NCBI RefSeq assembly: GCF_900113865.1
Contig: NZ_FOQY01000012.1
Coordinates: forward strand, 124,001 to 188,000
DNA length: 64,000 nt
Origin: Streptosporangium canum
Lineage (GTDB): Bacteria; Actinomycetota; Actinomycetes; Streptosporangiales; Streptosporangiaceae
Direction: 5' to 3'
A program made the translations under genes and the position numbers. The notes beneath the pieces are model-generated. The model saw only the letters and a program-made list of their open reading frames with translations. It made no database searches and had not been told where the DNA came from. Positions 17,155-27,525 of the stretch are shown in pieces; the first letter of the stretch is position 1, and each line of letters begins with the position of its first letter.

Positions 17155-17158
<4 letters not shown>
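16277..17158 (+). CDS. Peptide ABC transporter permease, DppC/OppC type
   Basis: A 293-residue permease with a basic N-terminus (RTRRRAAFSRFRREYRRQ), a first helix at about residues 27-47, the family motif MGTDESGRSVLLMVLWGSR, and the EAA coupling loop (EARPYIERSRALGAGHWHIM) near residues 176-195. The GTG start overlaps the upstream stop. Its own stop overlaps the next gene by 4 bases (ATGA), so the operon is tightly coupled. Confidence 0.9.
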
Positions 17159-18170
<1,012 letters not shown>

Positions 18171-18174
<4 letters not shown>

Positions 18175-19133
18175 CCCTGCTCGAAGCACGGGAGCTGCAC
18201 ATGGAGTTCGCCTCGCGCGGGCGGCGCGCCCGCGCCGTGGACGGGGTGAACCTCACGGTGGGGGAGGGGGAGATCGTCGCGCTGGTCGGCGAGTCCGGCT
18301 GCGGCAAGACGACGCTGGCGCGCACCCTGCTCGGCCTGGAACGGCCCACCTCGGGATCGGTCCTGTACGGCGGGACGCCCCTGTCCTACTCCTCGCGCGC
18401 GCTGAAGGCCTACCGCCGCGAGGTGCAGCTCGTGCTGCAGGACCCGACGGGTTCGCTCAACCCCCGCCACACCGTCTACGAGGCGGTGGCCGAGGGGCCG
18501 CGCATCCACGGCATGCCGGACGAGGAGGAGCGGGTCGCGTCGGCGCTGTCGCGTGCCGGGCTGCGCCCGCCGGAGCGGTTCTTCCACTCCTACCCCCACG
18601 AGCTGTCCGGCGGCCAGCGGCAGCGCGTCGTCATCGCCGGGGCGCTGGCGCTGGACCCCCGGGTCCTGGTCGCCGACGAGCCGGTGGCCTCGCTGGACGC
18701 CTCGGTCCGCGGCGAGATCCTCGCCCTGATGCTGCGGCTCCGCGACGAGCTGGGGCTGTCCGCCCTGGTCGTCACCCACGACCTCGGCCTGGCCTGGAAC
18801 ATCGCCGACCGCGTCGCGGTGATGTATCTCGGCAGGATCGTCGAGTCGGGGCCCGTCGAACAGGTCCTGACGTCGCCGTCACACCCCTACACGCGGGCGC
18901 TGCTGTCGGTCCTGCCGGAGTCGCCGTCGCCCGTGGTGCTGGGCGGTGAGCCGCCGGACCCGACCCGGATCCCCCAGGGTTGCCGCTTCCACCCGCGCTG
19001 TCCGGTCCTCGCCGCCGGTGCGGCGGCCGAGGCAGGGGTCGACGGCCGGTGCAGGTCACAGCGGCTTCCGGTGCTTCCCGCCGCGGCCGGCCCCCAGGTC
19101 GCCTGCCACTACGCCGCGGTACGCCAGGGGTAA
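18171..19133 (+). CDS. Peptide ABC transporter ATPase, DppF/OppF type
   Basis: A 320-residue second ATPase with Walker A GESGCGKTT near residues 39-47, signature [10 protein letters not shown] near 145-154 and Walker B VLVADEPVASLD near 165-176. The C-terminal PQGCRFHPRCP motif is also present. It completes the SBP-B-C-D-F importer. The operon probably ends here, because a 126-base gap precedes the kinase gene. Confidence 0.92.
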
Positions 19134-19259
19134 CCGTCGTCCGACCTCCGTCCCGACGCCCGGACCCACGGGCGCGATGGGCGGTTCATCCGCACATCGC
19201 AACTTTGTCGCCACGCCGCGCATCCAAGAGGGGGAAGATCACAAGACGGGGAGGACGAC

Positions 19260-22200
19260 GTGGCGACGGCGTTGATCGACGGGGATCCTCAGCGGCTGGG
19301 GAAGTACTGGCTGGCCGGCCGGCTCGGCGCGGGCGGTCAGGGGGTCGTCTACGAGGCCTACGGCGAGGACGGCCGCCGGGTGGCGGTCAAGGTGCTGCAC
19401 GGGGACCCGGCGAGCGATCCGGAGCTGCGGGACCGGTTCGGCAAGGAGGCCGCGGCGGCGCAGCGGGTGGCCTCGTTCTGCACGGCGGGTGTGATCACGG
19501 CCGATCTGGACGGGGACAGGCCGTACATCGTCAGCGAGTACGTCGAGGGGATGAGCCTGCGCCAGGCGGTCGCCGGCGGTCGCAGGTTCGCCGGGGACGA
19601 CCTGCACCGCCTGGGCACGGCGATCGCCACCGCGCTGACCGCGATCCACGACGCCGGGGTGATCCACCGGGACATGAAGCCGGACAACGTGCTGCTCGGC
19701 CCGGACGGTCCCCGGGTGATCGACTTCGGGGTGGCCCGCACGCTGGAGATGTCGCTGACCGCCACCGGACTGGTGACGGGCACGCCGACCTACATGGCGC
19801 CCGAGGTGTTCACCGGGCAGCGGGCCGGCACCCCGGCGGACGTGTTCGCCTGGGGCGGCATCATGCTGTTCGCCGCGACCGGCCAGGACCCGTTCGAGGG
19901 GGAGAGCCTGGGCGGGGTGATGCACCGGGTGCTGTCGTCGGATCCCGACCTGAGCGTGCTGCCCGGCTCGCTGCGCGGCCTGGTCGGCGCCGCACTGGAC
20001 AAGGACCCGGCCGCCAGGCCGACAGCGAGGCAGCTGCTGCTCGCGCTGATCAGCGGCGACGGACGGCTGGACACGGTCCGGCTGCTCGCCGAGGGCAGCC
20101 GGGAGGGCGGCCGCGTCCACGTGGCCACCGACGACCCGGGGCTGGGCATCCTCGCGGAGGAGTCCTACGCGATGCTCGACCCCGCGGAGCGGGCACTGGC
20201 CCCCGAGGTGTTCCTGCGGCTGATCACCGTCGACGACGGCGGACTGCGGGCACGGCGGGCAGGGCGGGCCGAGTTCCCCGACGGGGCCCGGCGGCTGCTG
20301 GAGGTGTTCGCCTACCTGATCACCGGTGACGGCCGGGAGGTCTGGCTGACCAGGATCGCGCTGCTGCACGCCTGGCCCCGGCTGCGCGCGTGGGTGGAGG
20401 CCAACCGGGACGGCCTGGCCGCGCACCGGGAGGTCTGGACCGCTATGCGGCGTTGGGAGACCCGCGGGCGCAGGGACGCCGACCTGCTGCAGGGCCACAG
20501 CCTGCGGGCGGCCGTCCGGTGGGCCGCCACCGAGCGCCGCGACATCGTGCTCAGCCCGGCCGAACGCGACTTCCTCGACGAGGGGACGGCGCTTGCCCGG
20601 CGCCGGTCCAGGCGGGCCCGCCTGCTGACCGTCGCGCTGGCCGGACTGCTGGTCGTCGCGCTGGCCGCGGGGGCGCTCGCCGTACGGCAGAGCGGGGTCG
20701 CCGACGAGCGCAGCGCCACGATCGCGGTCCAGCACGACCGGTCCGAGGCCAGGCGGGTCGCGACGCTCGCCGACACCCTGCGGGTCACCGAGCCGGTGAA
20801 GGCGATGCTGCTCAGCGTGGCGTCCTGGCGGATCGCGCGGGTCCCGGAGGGCAGGGCGGCGCTGAGCGGCTCGCTGACCCAGCAGGAGACGGCGGCCTTC
20901 CAAGATCCGGCGACGGTCGCCCAGACCCTCAGGGCGCTCAGCCGCGACGGTCGCACGCTGGTCAGCGTCGGCGAGGATTCCGTACGGGTGTGGGACATGC
21001 GGACCGGCCGGAAGACCGGCGGTTTCACCGGCGTCGGGAAGAACGTGCGCGCCGTCGCGCTCAGCCCGAGCGGACGGACCCTCGCCGTGCTGGGCGGCGG
21101 AGGGGTGCGGGTCTGGGACGTGCGGACCGGCAGGGTGAGGGGTGCGCGCCTGCCCCTGCGCGTCCTGGAGATCGAGACGGTCCCGACCGGCCTCCTGTTC
21201 GGGCATGCCGAGGACCTCCTCGTCGTCACCCACGACGAGGAGCAGACGATCTGGAACCTCAGAACGGGAGAGAGGAGGAGACCGCCCGTCCACGTGCTCG
21301 ACACCGCCCCGGACGGGCGGCACATCGTGGGTGACAGCCCGGCCCGGGAGATGGAGATCCGGGACCTCGCCGGCCCGGGGAAGATCTCGCTCGGCAGGGT
21401 CTGCGACGCCTGCGCGTTCAGCGGCACCTACAGCGCCGACGGGAAGCTCGTCGCGGTCACCAAGGGCAGCTCCGTCGAGGTCAAGGAGACCGCCACCGGC
21501 GGGACGGCCGCCGACACGCTCAGTGACGGCAGCCGCGGTGAGCTGCTCTTCAGCCCCGATGGGCGGCACCTGGCCTCGTATACCGGCAGTTCCATCACGA
21601 TCTGGTCGGATTTCAACCTCGTCCCCGTCCTGGTCCGCAAGATCGACACGATCACGCCGTCACTCGCCTTCGACCCGGACGGGCGCACGGTCCGCTATCT
21701 CGACGAGAACACGGTCGTCACCCTCGACCTCGGCGCCCTGCTCAGACCCGTCCGGCTCAAAGGAGCGGACGGCGGGGCGGTGCTCAGCCCCGACGGCCGC
21801 CTGCTCGCCACCCGCCAGGAGGGGACCCACCGGGTCACGCTCTGGGACGTACGGCTCCGCAGGCCGGTCGGCGCGCCGCTGGACGTCGGCCGGGGTTCCT
21901 TCTTCCACCTGGCCTTCACCCCCGACGGCCGGAGGCTCGCCGTGAGCAGGCAGGGCGGCGGCGGGGGCGGCTCCATCATCGGGATCTGGGACACCTCGTC
22001 CCTCAAGCGGGTCGCCACCGTCTCCGCCAAGGGGCAGGGCGGGGTGACCGCGATGGCGTTCAGCCCGGACGGCACGGCGCTGGCCGCCTCCGTGGAGGAG
22101 ACCGCCGCGACCTCGGACAGCGCCGTCCACCTGTGGGACCTGCCCGGTGGCAGACAGCGCTGGGTGCTCCGCCAGGATGCCGTGACCGGCCTCGCCTTCC

Positions 22201-22787
22201 ATCCCGACGGCAGGTCCCTCGGGGTCGCCGGCGGCGAGAACAGGCTGGTGGACGTCGCCACCGGCAAGGCTGCCGGCCGCCCCTACGGCGCGCCGGGGCC
22301 CAACGTCCGGGTCGCCGGCCTGGCGTTCAGCAAGGACGGTTCCCGCATCGCGGTCGGCGCAGGCATCGGCTCCGGCGGCGATGTCGACGCGGGACGGCTC
22401 TCGGTCTGGGACACGGCCACGCGGAGCAGCCGGGGCGAGCAGCTCCGCGCGGGTACGGCCGGGGTCTTCCTGCTGGCCTACTCGCCCCGTGGTGACGTGG
22501 TCGCGGCCGTGGTGGACAACAAGAAGGTGCTGCTGTGGGACGTGAACTCCGGGAAGCGCCTGGGCCAGGCGATCGCCGTGCACACGGACCGCATCGAGTC
22601 ACTGGCCTTCACCGCCGACGGCTCGCGGCTGCTCAGCGTCGACGCGACCGGCACGCTGGCCGAGCATGCCGTCGACCCCGACCAGGTGGCCTCGGCCGTC
22701 TGTGCCCGCGCGGGCAGGACGCTGACCGGGGCCGAGTGGCACGCCTACCTGCCGTCCCTGGCCTACCGGGACGTCTGCCCGCGGTGA
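19260..22787 (+). CDS. Membrane Ser/Thr protein kinase with STAND-like middle region and WD40 repeats
   Basis: A 1175-residue protein; GTG start after GGGGAGG. The kinase domain spans residues 15-262, with GAGGQGVVYEA (P-loop), VAVKVLH (Lys), HRDMKPDNVLL near 135-145 (catalytic loop) and IDFGVAR (DFG). Residues 290-450 resemble the helical/winged-helix part that follows the NTPase in actinobacterial STAND-WD40 proteins (LHAWPRLRAWVEANRDGLAAHR; LSPAERDFLDE), but no second P-loop is present. A transmembrane helix lies at about 455-475 after RRRSRRAR, followed by about 10 WD40-like repeats at 560-1150. Likely a cell-surface or cytosolic signalling kinase; its inputs and targets are unknown. Confidence 0.9.
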   Translation: MATALIDGDPQRLGKYWLAGRLGAGGQGVVYEAYGEDGRRVAVKVLHGDPASDPELRDRFGKEAAAAQRVASFCTAGVITADLDGDRPYIVSEYVEGMSLRQAVAGGRRFAGDDLHRLGTAIATALTAIHDAGVIHRDMKPDNVLLGPDGPRVIDFGVARTLEMSLTATGLVTGTPTYMAPEVFTGQRAGTPADVFAWGGIMLFAATGQDPFEGESLGGVMHRVLSSDPDLSVLPGSLRGLVGAALDKDPAARPTARQLLLALISGDGRLDTVRLLAEGSREGGRVHVATDDPGLGILAEESYAMLDPAERALAPEVFLRLITVDDGGLRARRAGRAEFPDGARRLLEVFAYLITGDGREVWLTRIALLHAWPRLRAWVEANRDGLAAHREVWTAMRRWETRGRRDADLLQGHSLRAAVRWAATERRDIVLSPAERDFLDEGTALARRRSRRARLLTVALAGLLVVALAAGALAVRQSGVADERSATIAVQHDRSEARRVATLADTLRVTEPVKAMLLSVASWRIARVPEGRAALSGSLTQQETAAFQDPATVAQTLRALSRDGRTLVSVGEDSVRVWDMRTGRKTGGFTGVGKNVRAVALSPSGRTLAVLGGGGVRVWDVRTGRVRGARLPLRVLEIETVPTGLLFGHAEDLLVVTHDEEQTIWNLRTGERRRPPVHVLDTAPDGRHIVGDSPAREMEIRDLAGPGKISLGRVCDACAFSGTYSADGKLVAVTKGSSVEVKETATGGTAADTLSDGSRGELLFSPDGRHLASYTGSSITIWSDFNLVPVLVRKIDTITPSLAFDPDGRTVRYLDENTVVTLDLGALLRPVRLKGADGGAVLSPDGRLLATRQEGTHRVTLWDVRLRRPVGAPLDVGRGSFFHLAFTPDGRRLAVSRQGGGGGGSIIGIWDTSSLKRVATVSAKGQGGVTAMAFSPDGTALAASVEETAATSDSAVHLWDLPGGRQRWVLRQDAVTGLAFHPDGRSLGVAGGENRLVDVATGKAAGRPYGAPGPNVRVAGLAFSKDGSRIAVGAGIGSGGDVDAGRLSVWDTATRSSRGEQLRAGTAGVFLLAYSPRGDVVAAVVDNKKVLLWDVNSGKRLGQAIAVHTDRIESLAFTADGSRLLSVDATGTLAEHAVDPDQVASAVCARAGRTLTGAEWHAYLPSLAYRDVCPR

Positions 22788-22790
22788 CGG

Positions 22791-24098
22791 TCAGAGACCG
22801 GGCAGGCGGCCGTTGCGGAACAGGTCGACGAAGAGCTGGTGGTCGGTCCTGGCCTGCGCGCCGTAGGCGTGGGCGAAGCCGACGAGCATGCCGGTGAAGC
22901 CGTCGGCGTCGCCGTCGATCACGGCCACGATCGCGTCCTCGGTGGAGAAGTCGACCAGGTCGTGGCTGGACTCGTCGTCGGCCACCGAGTGCATGCGGGC
23001 CACGGCCCGGCCGAGGTCGCCGATCACCGAGGCGAGCTCGTCCGGCTCGTTGACGTCGCCCCAGTCCAGGTCGGCGGAGTAGGGGGACACCTCGGCGACG
23101 AGCTGGCCGACGCCGTTCAGCGTGGTGTAGCCGAGCCAGGGGTCGGCGTAGGCCTGCAGGGCCCGCTGCGACTCGGCGGTGCGGTGGCCCTGGTGCTTGA
23201 AGTAGCCGTGCACCTTCTCGTCGGTGATGTGCCGGGCCACGGCCGGGACCTGGGCCTGCTTCATGTAGAGGATGACGTCGTTCTCCAGGGCCTGGGTGTG
23301 GCCCTCCAGCAGCATGTTGTAGGAGGGCAGTCCCGCCGAGCCGATGCCGACACCCGTGCGGAGCGCGAAGTCCTTGATCTTGTGCTCGATCTCGGAGACC
23401 GCGGGGAGAGTGGTCAGGTAGTCCTGGAAGGCCGCCTCGACCGTGTGCCGGGTCTCCTCGTCCACCGGGAAGCGGCCGTCCATGGCGGCGAACCTGCGGT
23501 CGAAGTTGTCGATCGTGGTCTCGATGTCCAGCAGCGCCACCCGGGTGTTCAGCCGGGCCACCTGGAGCACCCGGTGGAGCACGCCGGTGGTGGTCTCCAG
23601 GGTCAGCGAGCCGATCGCGTCGTCTCCGCCCTCCGAGATGGCGGTCAGCTCGGCGAGGTAGGCGTGGGCGAACCCGGACACCAGCTCGGTGATCACTCCG
23701 TCCGACAGGGCCTTGGCGTACCCGATGAGCGCGACGCTGGCCGCGAACCGCTTGAGGTCCCAGACGTAGGGCCCGACGTAGGCCTCGTCGAAGTCGTTGA
23801 CGTTGAAGACCAGCACGCCCGAGGCGTTCATGTAGGTGCCGAAGTTCTCGGCGTGCAGGTCGCCGTGGATCCACACCCGGCCCGTCTGGCCGTCGAGGAA
23901 GGCGTCGTCGGCGAAGGCCCCGGTCATGTCCGCGTAGAAGAGGCTGGCGCTGCCCCGGTAGAAGGCGAACGGCGAGGCCGCCATCTTCCGGAACTTGCGC
24001 CGGAAGGCGGCGGGGTCGCGCTTGATGGAGTCACCGAACTCGGTGATCAGGACGTCGAGAATGTGCGCCGAGCGCCCATCGGTGGTCATGATGCGCAC
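22791..24098 (-). CDS. DUF2252 family protein
   Basis: A 435-residue protein (or 432 from the third in-frame ATG). It has the DUF2252 pattern MAASPFAFYRGSA near residues 39-51, then WIHGDLHAENFGTY near 76-89 and FNVNDFDEAYVGPYVWDLKR near 96-115. The HGDLHAENF and NDFDE segments resemble the catalytic and metal-binding loops of aminoglycoside phosphotransferase-fold kinases, so a small-molecule kinase activity is plausible but untested. It is convergent with the kinase/WD40 gene with only a 3-base gap. Confidence 0.85.
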   Translation of the reverse strand: MRIMTTDGRSAHILDVLITEFGDSIKRDPAAFRRKFRKMAASPFAFYRGSASLFYADMTGAFADDAFLDGQTGRVWIHGDLHAENFGTYMNASGVLVFNVNDFDEAYVGPYVWDLKRFAASVALIGYAKALSDGVITELVSGFAHAYLAELTAISEGGDDAIGSLTLETTTGVLHRVLQVARLNTRVALLDIETTIDNFDRRFAAMDGRFPVDEETRHTVEAAFQDYLTTLPAVSEIEHKIKDFALRTGVGIGSAGLPSYNMLLEGHTQALENDVILYMKQAQVPAVARHITDEKVHGYFKHQGHRTAESQRALQAYADPWLGYTTLNGVGQLVAEVSPYSADLDWGDVNEPDELASVIGDLGRAVARMHSVADDESSHDLVDFSTEDAIVAVIDGDADGFTGMLVGFAHAYGAQARTDHQLFVDLFRNGRLPGL

Positions 24099-24230
24099 GT
24101 TAGAGGTAAAGACCGGAATTCCGCCAGCTGTGGGACGTCACGGATGTGGAACGCGCCAACGAAGAGAGATCGTCCGACGGCCGTGGGGGTGCCCTGACCT
24201 TCACAACCCCCATCGCCACCGGCCGGCGGG

Positions 24231-25346
24231 TCACACGGCGATCACCGGGAAGTCCTGCGGAGCGATCCCCGGCAGCTGCTTGCCGGTGAAATCCTCGCCC
24301 ACGTCCGTGAAGATCTTCCAGGCCATGACGGCGGCGATGACGCCGTGAACGGAGGCGATCGCCATGGCGAGGCGCCGGCCGGTGATCTCGGCCCCGAGCC
24401 GCGCCCCCGGATGGAACGCCTTCAGGAGGCTCAGGGCCAGCATGAGGCAGACCTCTTTGACCACTATCGCGAAGGCGAGGTCGTGCGCCCGGTTGAGATG
24501 CCGGACCGCCTCCTGAAGACCGTGGGCCTTGGCCACCGCACGGTCGGCGAGCTGGATGCCCGCGGTGACGAAGTCGCGGAGCTTGCGGTCGGCGGCGTTC
24601 TTCGCGTCCCCTTCCCAGGCCCTGGCGAGGGCCTCCCGGCCCGTGGGGTCGCCGGCGCCGAAGATGACGCCGAGCCGCTCGGCCCTGTCCCGCCAGGCCG
24701 ACATGACACGGTTGACGCTGTCGTCGTCGAAGGTCATCGCGGTCATCCAGACCACGCAGGCGATCGCGGCGTTCCAGCTCGTCGTGGAGGCCACCCTGAG
24801 CATCGCGTGGGTCCGCCCGCTCATCTTCTGCAGGCGGGCCAGCTCGGTGGAGCCCGGGCTCCACCTCTTCATGTCCTCTTTGAACGCCCGCGACAGTCCG
24901 GACGCCCCCACGGCGAGGCCCGCCGAGGCGACGCCCCCGACCACCAGCGCGCCCCCTTTCCATGACTGCCCTTCCGGCCGGTGGTCGGGGTGGAGCCGCC
25001 GCCTCATCTCGTCGGAGTAGACGTCGAGCCTGCCCGTCCGGCCGGCGCGTTCGAGCAGGGCCTGGATGGCGGCGTCCTCCGCCGTGACGTATCCCTCGGC
25101 GGTGGCGCGCATCCCCGAGGAGAGGCTCCGCGCCGACTCCGCCCCCCTGCCGACCCTGCGGTGGAAGTCTCCCTGGCCGAGGTTGTGGCGCAGCACGGCG
25201 GGGAGGCCGATGATTCCCAGTGCCCCGGCGGACAGCCCGGCGAAGTCCGTGCCGCCGAGGGAGCTCAGGTCGGTTTGAACCTCTTTCGCGTTCAGGCCGG
25301 CACGTCGGATCGCATCCTGGCTGACGGAGAGGAAGGCGTCTGTCAT
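24231..25346 (-). CDS. Membrane protein with WXG100-like N-terminal helices, function unknown
   Basis: A 371-residue protein. The N-terminal 110 residues are helical and resemble ESX/WXG-type secretion-related proteins (SVSQDAIRRAGLNAKEVQTDL; GMRATAEGYVTAEDAAIQAL). Membrane segments follow near residues 127-147, 185-205, 298-318 and 335-360. No catalytic motif is seen. The ATG at 25346 was chosen because the longer in-frame extension is Arg-rich shadow sequence. A type VII secretion link is a guess from helical pattern only; no other ESX component is in the window. Confidence 0.6.
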   Translation of the reverse strand: MTDAFLSVSQDAIRRAGLNAKEVQTDLSSLGGTDFAGLSAGALGIIGLPAVLRHNLGQGDFHRRVGRGAESARSLSSGMRATAEGYVTAEDAAIQALLERAGRTGRLDVYSDEMRRRLHPDHRPEGQSWKGGALVVGGVASAGLAVGASGLSRAFKEDMKRWSPGSTELARLQKMSGRTHAMLRVASTTSWNAAIACVVWMTAMTFDDDSVNRVMSAWRDRAERLGVIFGAGDPTGREALARAWEGDAKNAADRKLRDFVTAGIQLADRAVAKAHGLQEAVRHLNRAHDLAFAIVVKEVCLMLALSLLKAFHPGARLGAEITGRRLAMAIASVHGVIAAVMAWKIFTDVGEDFTGKQLPGIAPQDFPVIAV

Positions 25347-25540
25347 AGCGCCAATTTGTAACGCAGTTCCCGGCGGGCCTCCGGGAGCACCGAGGGTGTT
25401 ATGGATTCGTATCGCAGGATTTATCAACCTGTTCACGTCGGAGGCGGTGCGGCGGGACCGCTCCCGGCGCCGGTACGGCGGGCAGGGGAGCCGGAGGCGG
25501 GTCCGGCGACCGGGGTCTCCGCCACGGCGCCGGTCACCCG

Positions 25541-26320
25541 CTAAGGATGCCGGCTGGAGACCGAGACGACCTCGCCCGTCATGTACGTGGAGTACTCGCT
25601 GGCCAGGAAGACGATCACATTGGCCACCTCCCACGGCTCCGCCGACCGGCCGAAGGCCTCGCGGGCGGTGAGCTCGGCGAGCAGCTCGTCACTGGTGACC
25701 TTGGCCAGGAAGGGGTGCATGGCCAGCGACGGGGCGACGGCGTTGACCCGGATGCCGTGCGGGGCGGCCTCGACGGCGGCGCACCTGGTCAGGGCCATCA
25801 CCCCGGCCTTGGCGGCGGCGTAGTGGGCCTGGCCCTCCTGGGCCCGCCAGCCGATCACCGAGGAGTTGTTGACGATCACCCCCGAGCCCTGCGGGATCAT
25901 CCGCCGCAGGGCGGCCCGGGTGCAGCGCATCGTGCCGGTGAGGGTCACGTCGAGCACCACGTCCCACTGCTCGTCGGTCATGTCGACGAGCCTGGCCGTA
26001 CCGCCCAGGCCGGCGTTGTTGACCACCACGTCCAGCCGCCCGTGCGCCTGCTCCACGGCCTCGAACAGGGCCTGGACCTCCGTCTCGGAGGTCACGTCGC
26101 ACGGCACCGCGAGCGGCTTGACGCCGGTCAGCTCGGCCAGCGCCTCGGCGGCCTCACCCAGCCGCCGCTCGTGCCGGTCGGAGACGACCACGGTCGCGCC
26201 CTCCTCGGCGCAGCGCCGGGCGGCGGCGTAGCCGATGCCCGCCCCGGCCGCCGCCGTCACCAGCGTGACCTTCCCGTCGAGCAGGCCGTGGGCGCGGGGG
26301 TAGGGGGGAGGTGTCGCCAT
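25541..26320 (-). CDS. ipdF: SDR family dehydrogenase, IpdF-like
   Basis: A 259-residue SDR with AAAGAGIG near residues 25-32, NNAGLGG near 98-104 and catalytic YAAAK near 171-175. The features HGLLDGKV near the start, GWRAQEGQAHYAAAKAG and the GEVVSVSSRHP C-terminus are characteristic of IpdF. IpdF oxidises the 5-hydroxyl of a HIP-CoA intermediate in cholesterol C/D-ring breakdown. AGAATGGAG lies before the ATG. It is the last gene of the flavin reductase-fadE30-ipdF unit, and ipdF next to fadE30 is the mycobacterial arrangement. Confidence 0.83.
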   Translation of the reverse strand: MATPPPYPRAHGLLDGKVTLVTAAAGAGIGYAAARRCAEEGATVVVSDRHERRLGEAAEALAELTGVKPLAVPCDVTSETEVQALFEAVEQAHGRLDVVVNNAGLGGTARLVDMTDEQWDVVLDVTLTGTMRCTRAALRRMIPQGSGVIVNNSSVIGWRAQEGQAHYAAAKAGVMALTRCAAVEAAPHGIRVNAVAPSLAMHPFLAKVTSDELLAELTAREAFGRSAEPWEVANVIVFLASEYSTYMTGEVVSVSSRHP

Positions 26321-26379
26321 CTGGGCTCCATTCTCGCGACGGCGTTCTCGCGGCGGCGGGACAGGCGGGCATGACCGTC

Positions 26380-27525
26380 TCAGCCCTTGGGCAGGCCCAG
26401 GGTGCGCTCGGCGATGATGTTGCGCTGGATCTCGCTGGACCCGGCGTAGATGGTGTCGGCGCGGCTGAACAGGTAGAGCCGCTGCAGGTCGTTCAGCTCG
26501 TACGGCGGGCCGTCGGCGACCAGGCCCTCCCGGCCCTGGACGGCCTGGGCCAGCTCGCCCAGCCGCCGGTGCCACTCCGACCAGTAGAGCTTGCCGATCG
26601 ACACCTCCGGACCCGGTTCGCCGGCCGACAGCGAGGTCATGGTGCGCAGCGCGTTCAGCCGCATGATCTGCAGCTCCAGCCACGACTGGACCAGCCGGTC
26701 GCGCAGCACCGGGTCCTGGGCGGCCCCGGTCCGTCTCGCGGTCTCCACGACCATGGCGTACTCCCGCTGGAAGCCGATCTGCTGGCCGAGGGTGGAGGCG
26801 CCGCGCTCGTAGCCGAGGGTGGCCATGGCGACCCGCCAGCCCTCGCCGGGAGGGCCCAGGACGTTGGCGGCGGCGGTGCGGGCGCCGTCGAAGAAGACCT
26901 CGTTGAACTCGCTGGTGCCGGTCATCTGGACGATGGGCCGGACCTCGACGCCCGGCTGGTCCATCGGGACCAGGAGGTAGGACAGGCCCCGGTGCCGTTG
27001 CGAGCCGGGCTCGGTCCGGGCGATCACGAAGCACCAGTCGGCCACGTGGGCCAGCGAGGTCCACACCTTCTGGCCGGTGATCACCCATTCGCCGTCCTGG
27101 AGGCGCGCGCGGGTCTGGACGCCGGCCAGGTCGGAGCCCGCGCCGGGTTCGGAGTAGCCCTGGCACCACAGCTCCTCGCCCCGCCGGATGGGGGGCAGGA
27201 AGCGCCGCCGCTGCTCCTCGGTGCCGTGGTCGATGACGGTCGGCCCGATCAGCCCCTCGCCGATGTGCCCGACCCTGGCCGGAGCCGCCGCGCGGGCGTA
27301 CTCCTCGTGGAAGGCGACCTGGTCCTCCAGCGTCGCCTCCCGCCCGCCGTACTCCTTGGGCCAGCCCAGGCACGTCCAGCCGGCCTCGCCGAGCCGCCGC
27401 TCCCAGGCCAGGCGGATGTCGTGGCCCTCGTGCTCGCGGCCCGGCCCGCCCAGCCCCCGGGCGGCGGAGAACTCGCCGCTCAGGTGCTCGGCCAGCCAGG
27501 AGCGGATCTCCTCGCGCAGGGTCAT
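26380..27525 (-). CDS. fadE30: Acyl-CoA dehydrogenase, FadE30-like
   Basis: A 381-residue acyl-CoA dehydrogenase with CQGYSEPGAGSDLAG near residues 120-134, VWTSLAHVADWCFVIART in the beta domain, STLGQQIGFQRE, and the C-terminal signature YAGSSEIQRNIIAERTLGLP. FadE30 dehydrogenates 5-OH-HIP-CoA early in C/D-ring catabolism. The start codon overlaps the flavin reductase stop by 4 bases (ATGA); ipdF follows after 59 bases. The close match of these blocks to FadE30 and the synteny make the call firm. Confidence 0.87.
   Translation of the reverse strand: MTLREEIRSWLAEHLSGEFSAARGLGGPGREHEGHDIRLAWERRLGEAGWTCLGWPKEYGGREATLEDQVAFHEEYARAAAPARVGHIGEGLIGPTVIDHGTEEQRRRFLPPIRRGEELWCQGYSEPGAGSDLAGVQTRARLQDGEWVITGQKVWTSLAHVADWCFVIARTEPGSQRHRGLSYLLVPMDQPGVEVRPIVQMTGTSEFNEVFFDGARTAAANVLGPPGEGWRVAMATLGYERGASTLGQQIGFQREYAMVVETARRTGAAQDPVLRDRLVQSWLELQIMRLNALRTMTSLSAGEPGPEVSIGKLYWSEWHRRLGELAQAVQGREGLVADGPPYELNDLQRLYLFSRADTIYAGSSEIQRNIIAERTLGLPKG

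Noticed and set aside
24231-25346. Firm assignment of this gene to type VII secretion
   Set aside because: Only a helical resemblance to WXG-type proteins is visible; no WXG motif in a hairpin turn and no ESX machinery gene is present.
25347-25540. Regulatory element or small RNA upstream of the WXG-like gene
   Set aside because: The 194 bases show no hairpin, repeat or box that could be supported.
26321-27373. Extension of the ipdF frame upstream to 27373
   Set aside because: The added sequence is an Arg/Gly-rich shadow of fadE30; the ATG at 26320 has a ribosome-binding site and gives the normal SDR N-terminus. Similar extensions of fadE30 (to 28230), fadD3 (to 38556) and the PaaK-like gene (to 39560) were dropped for the same reason.
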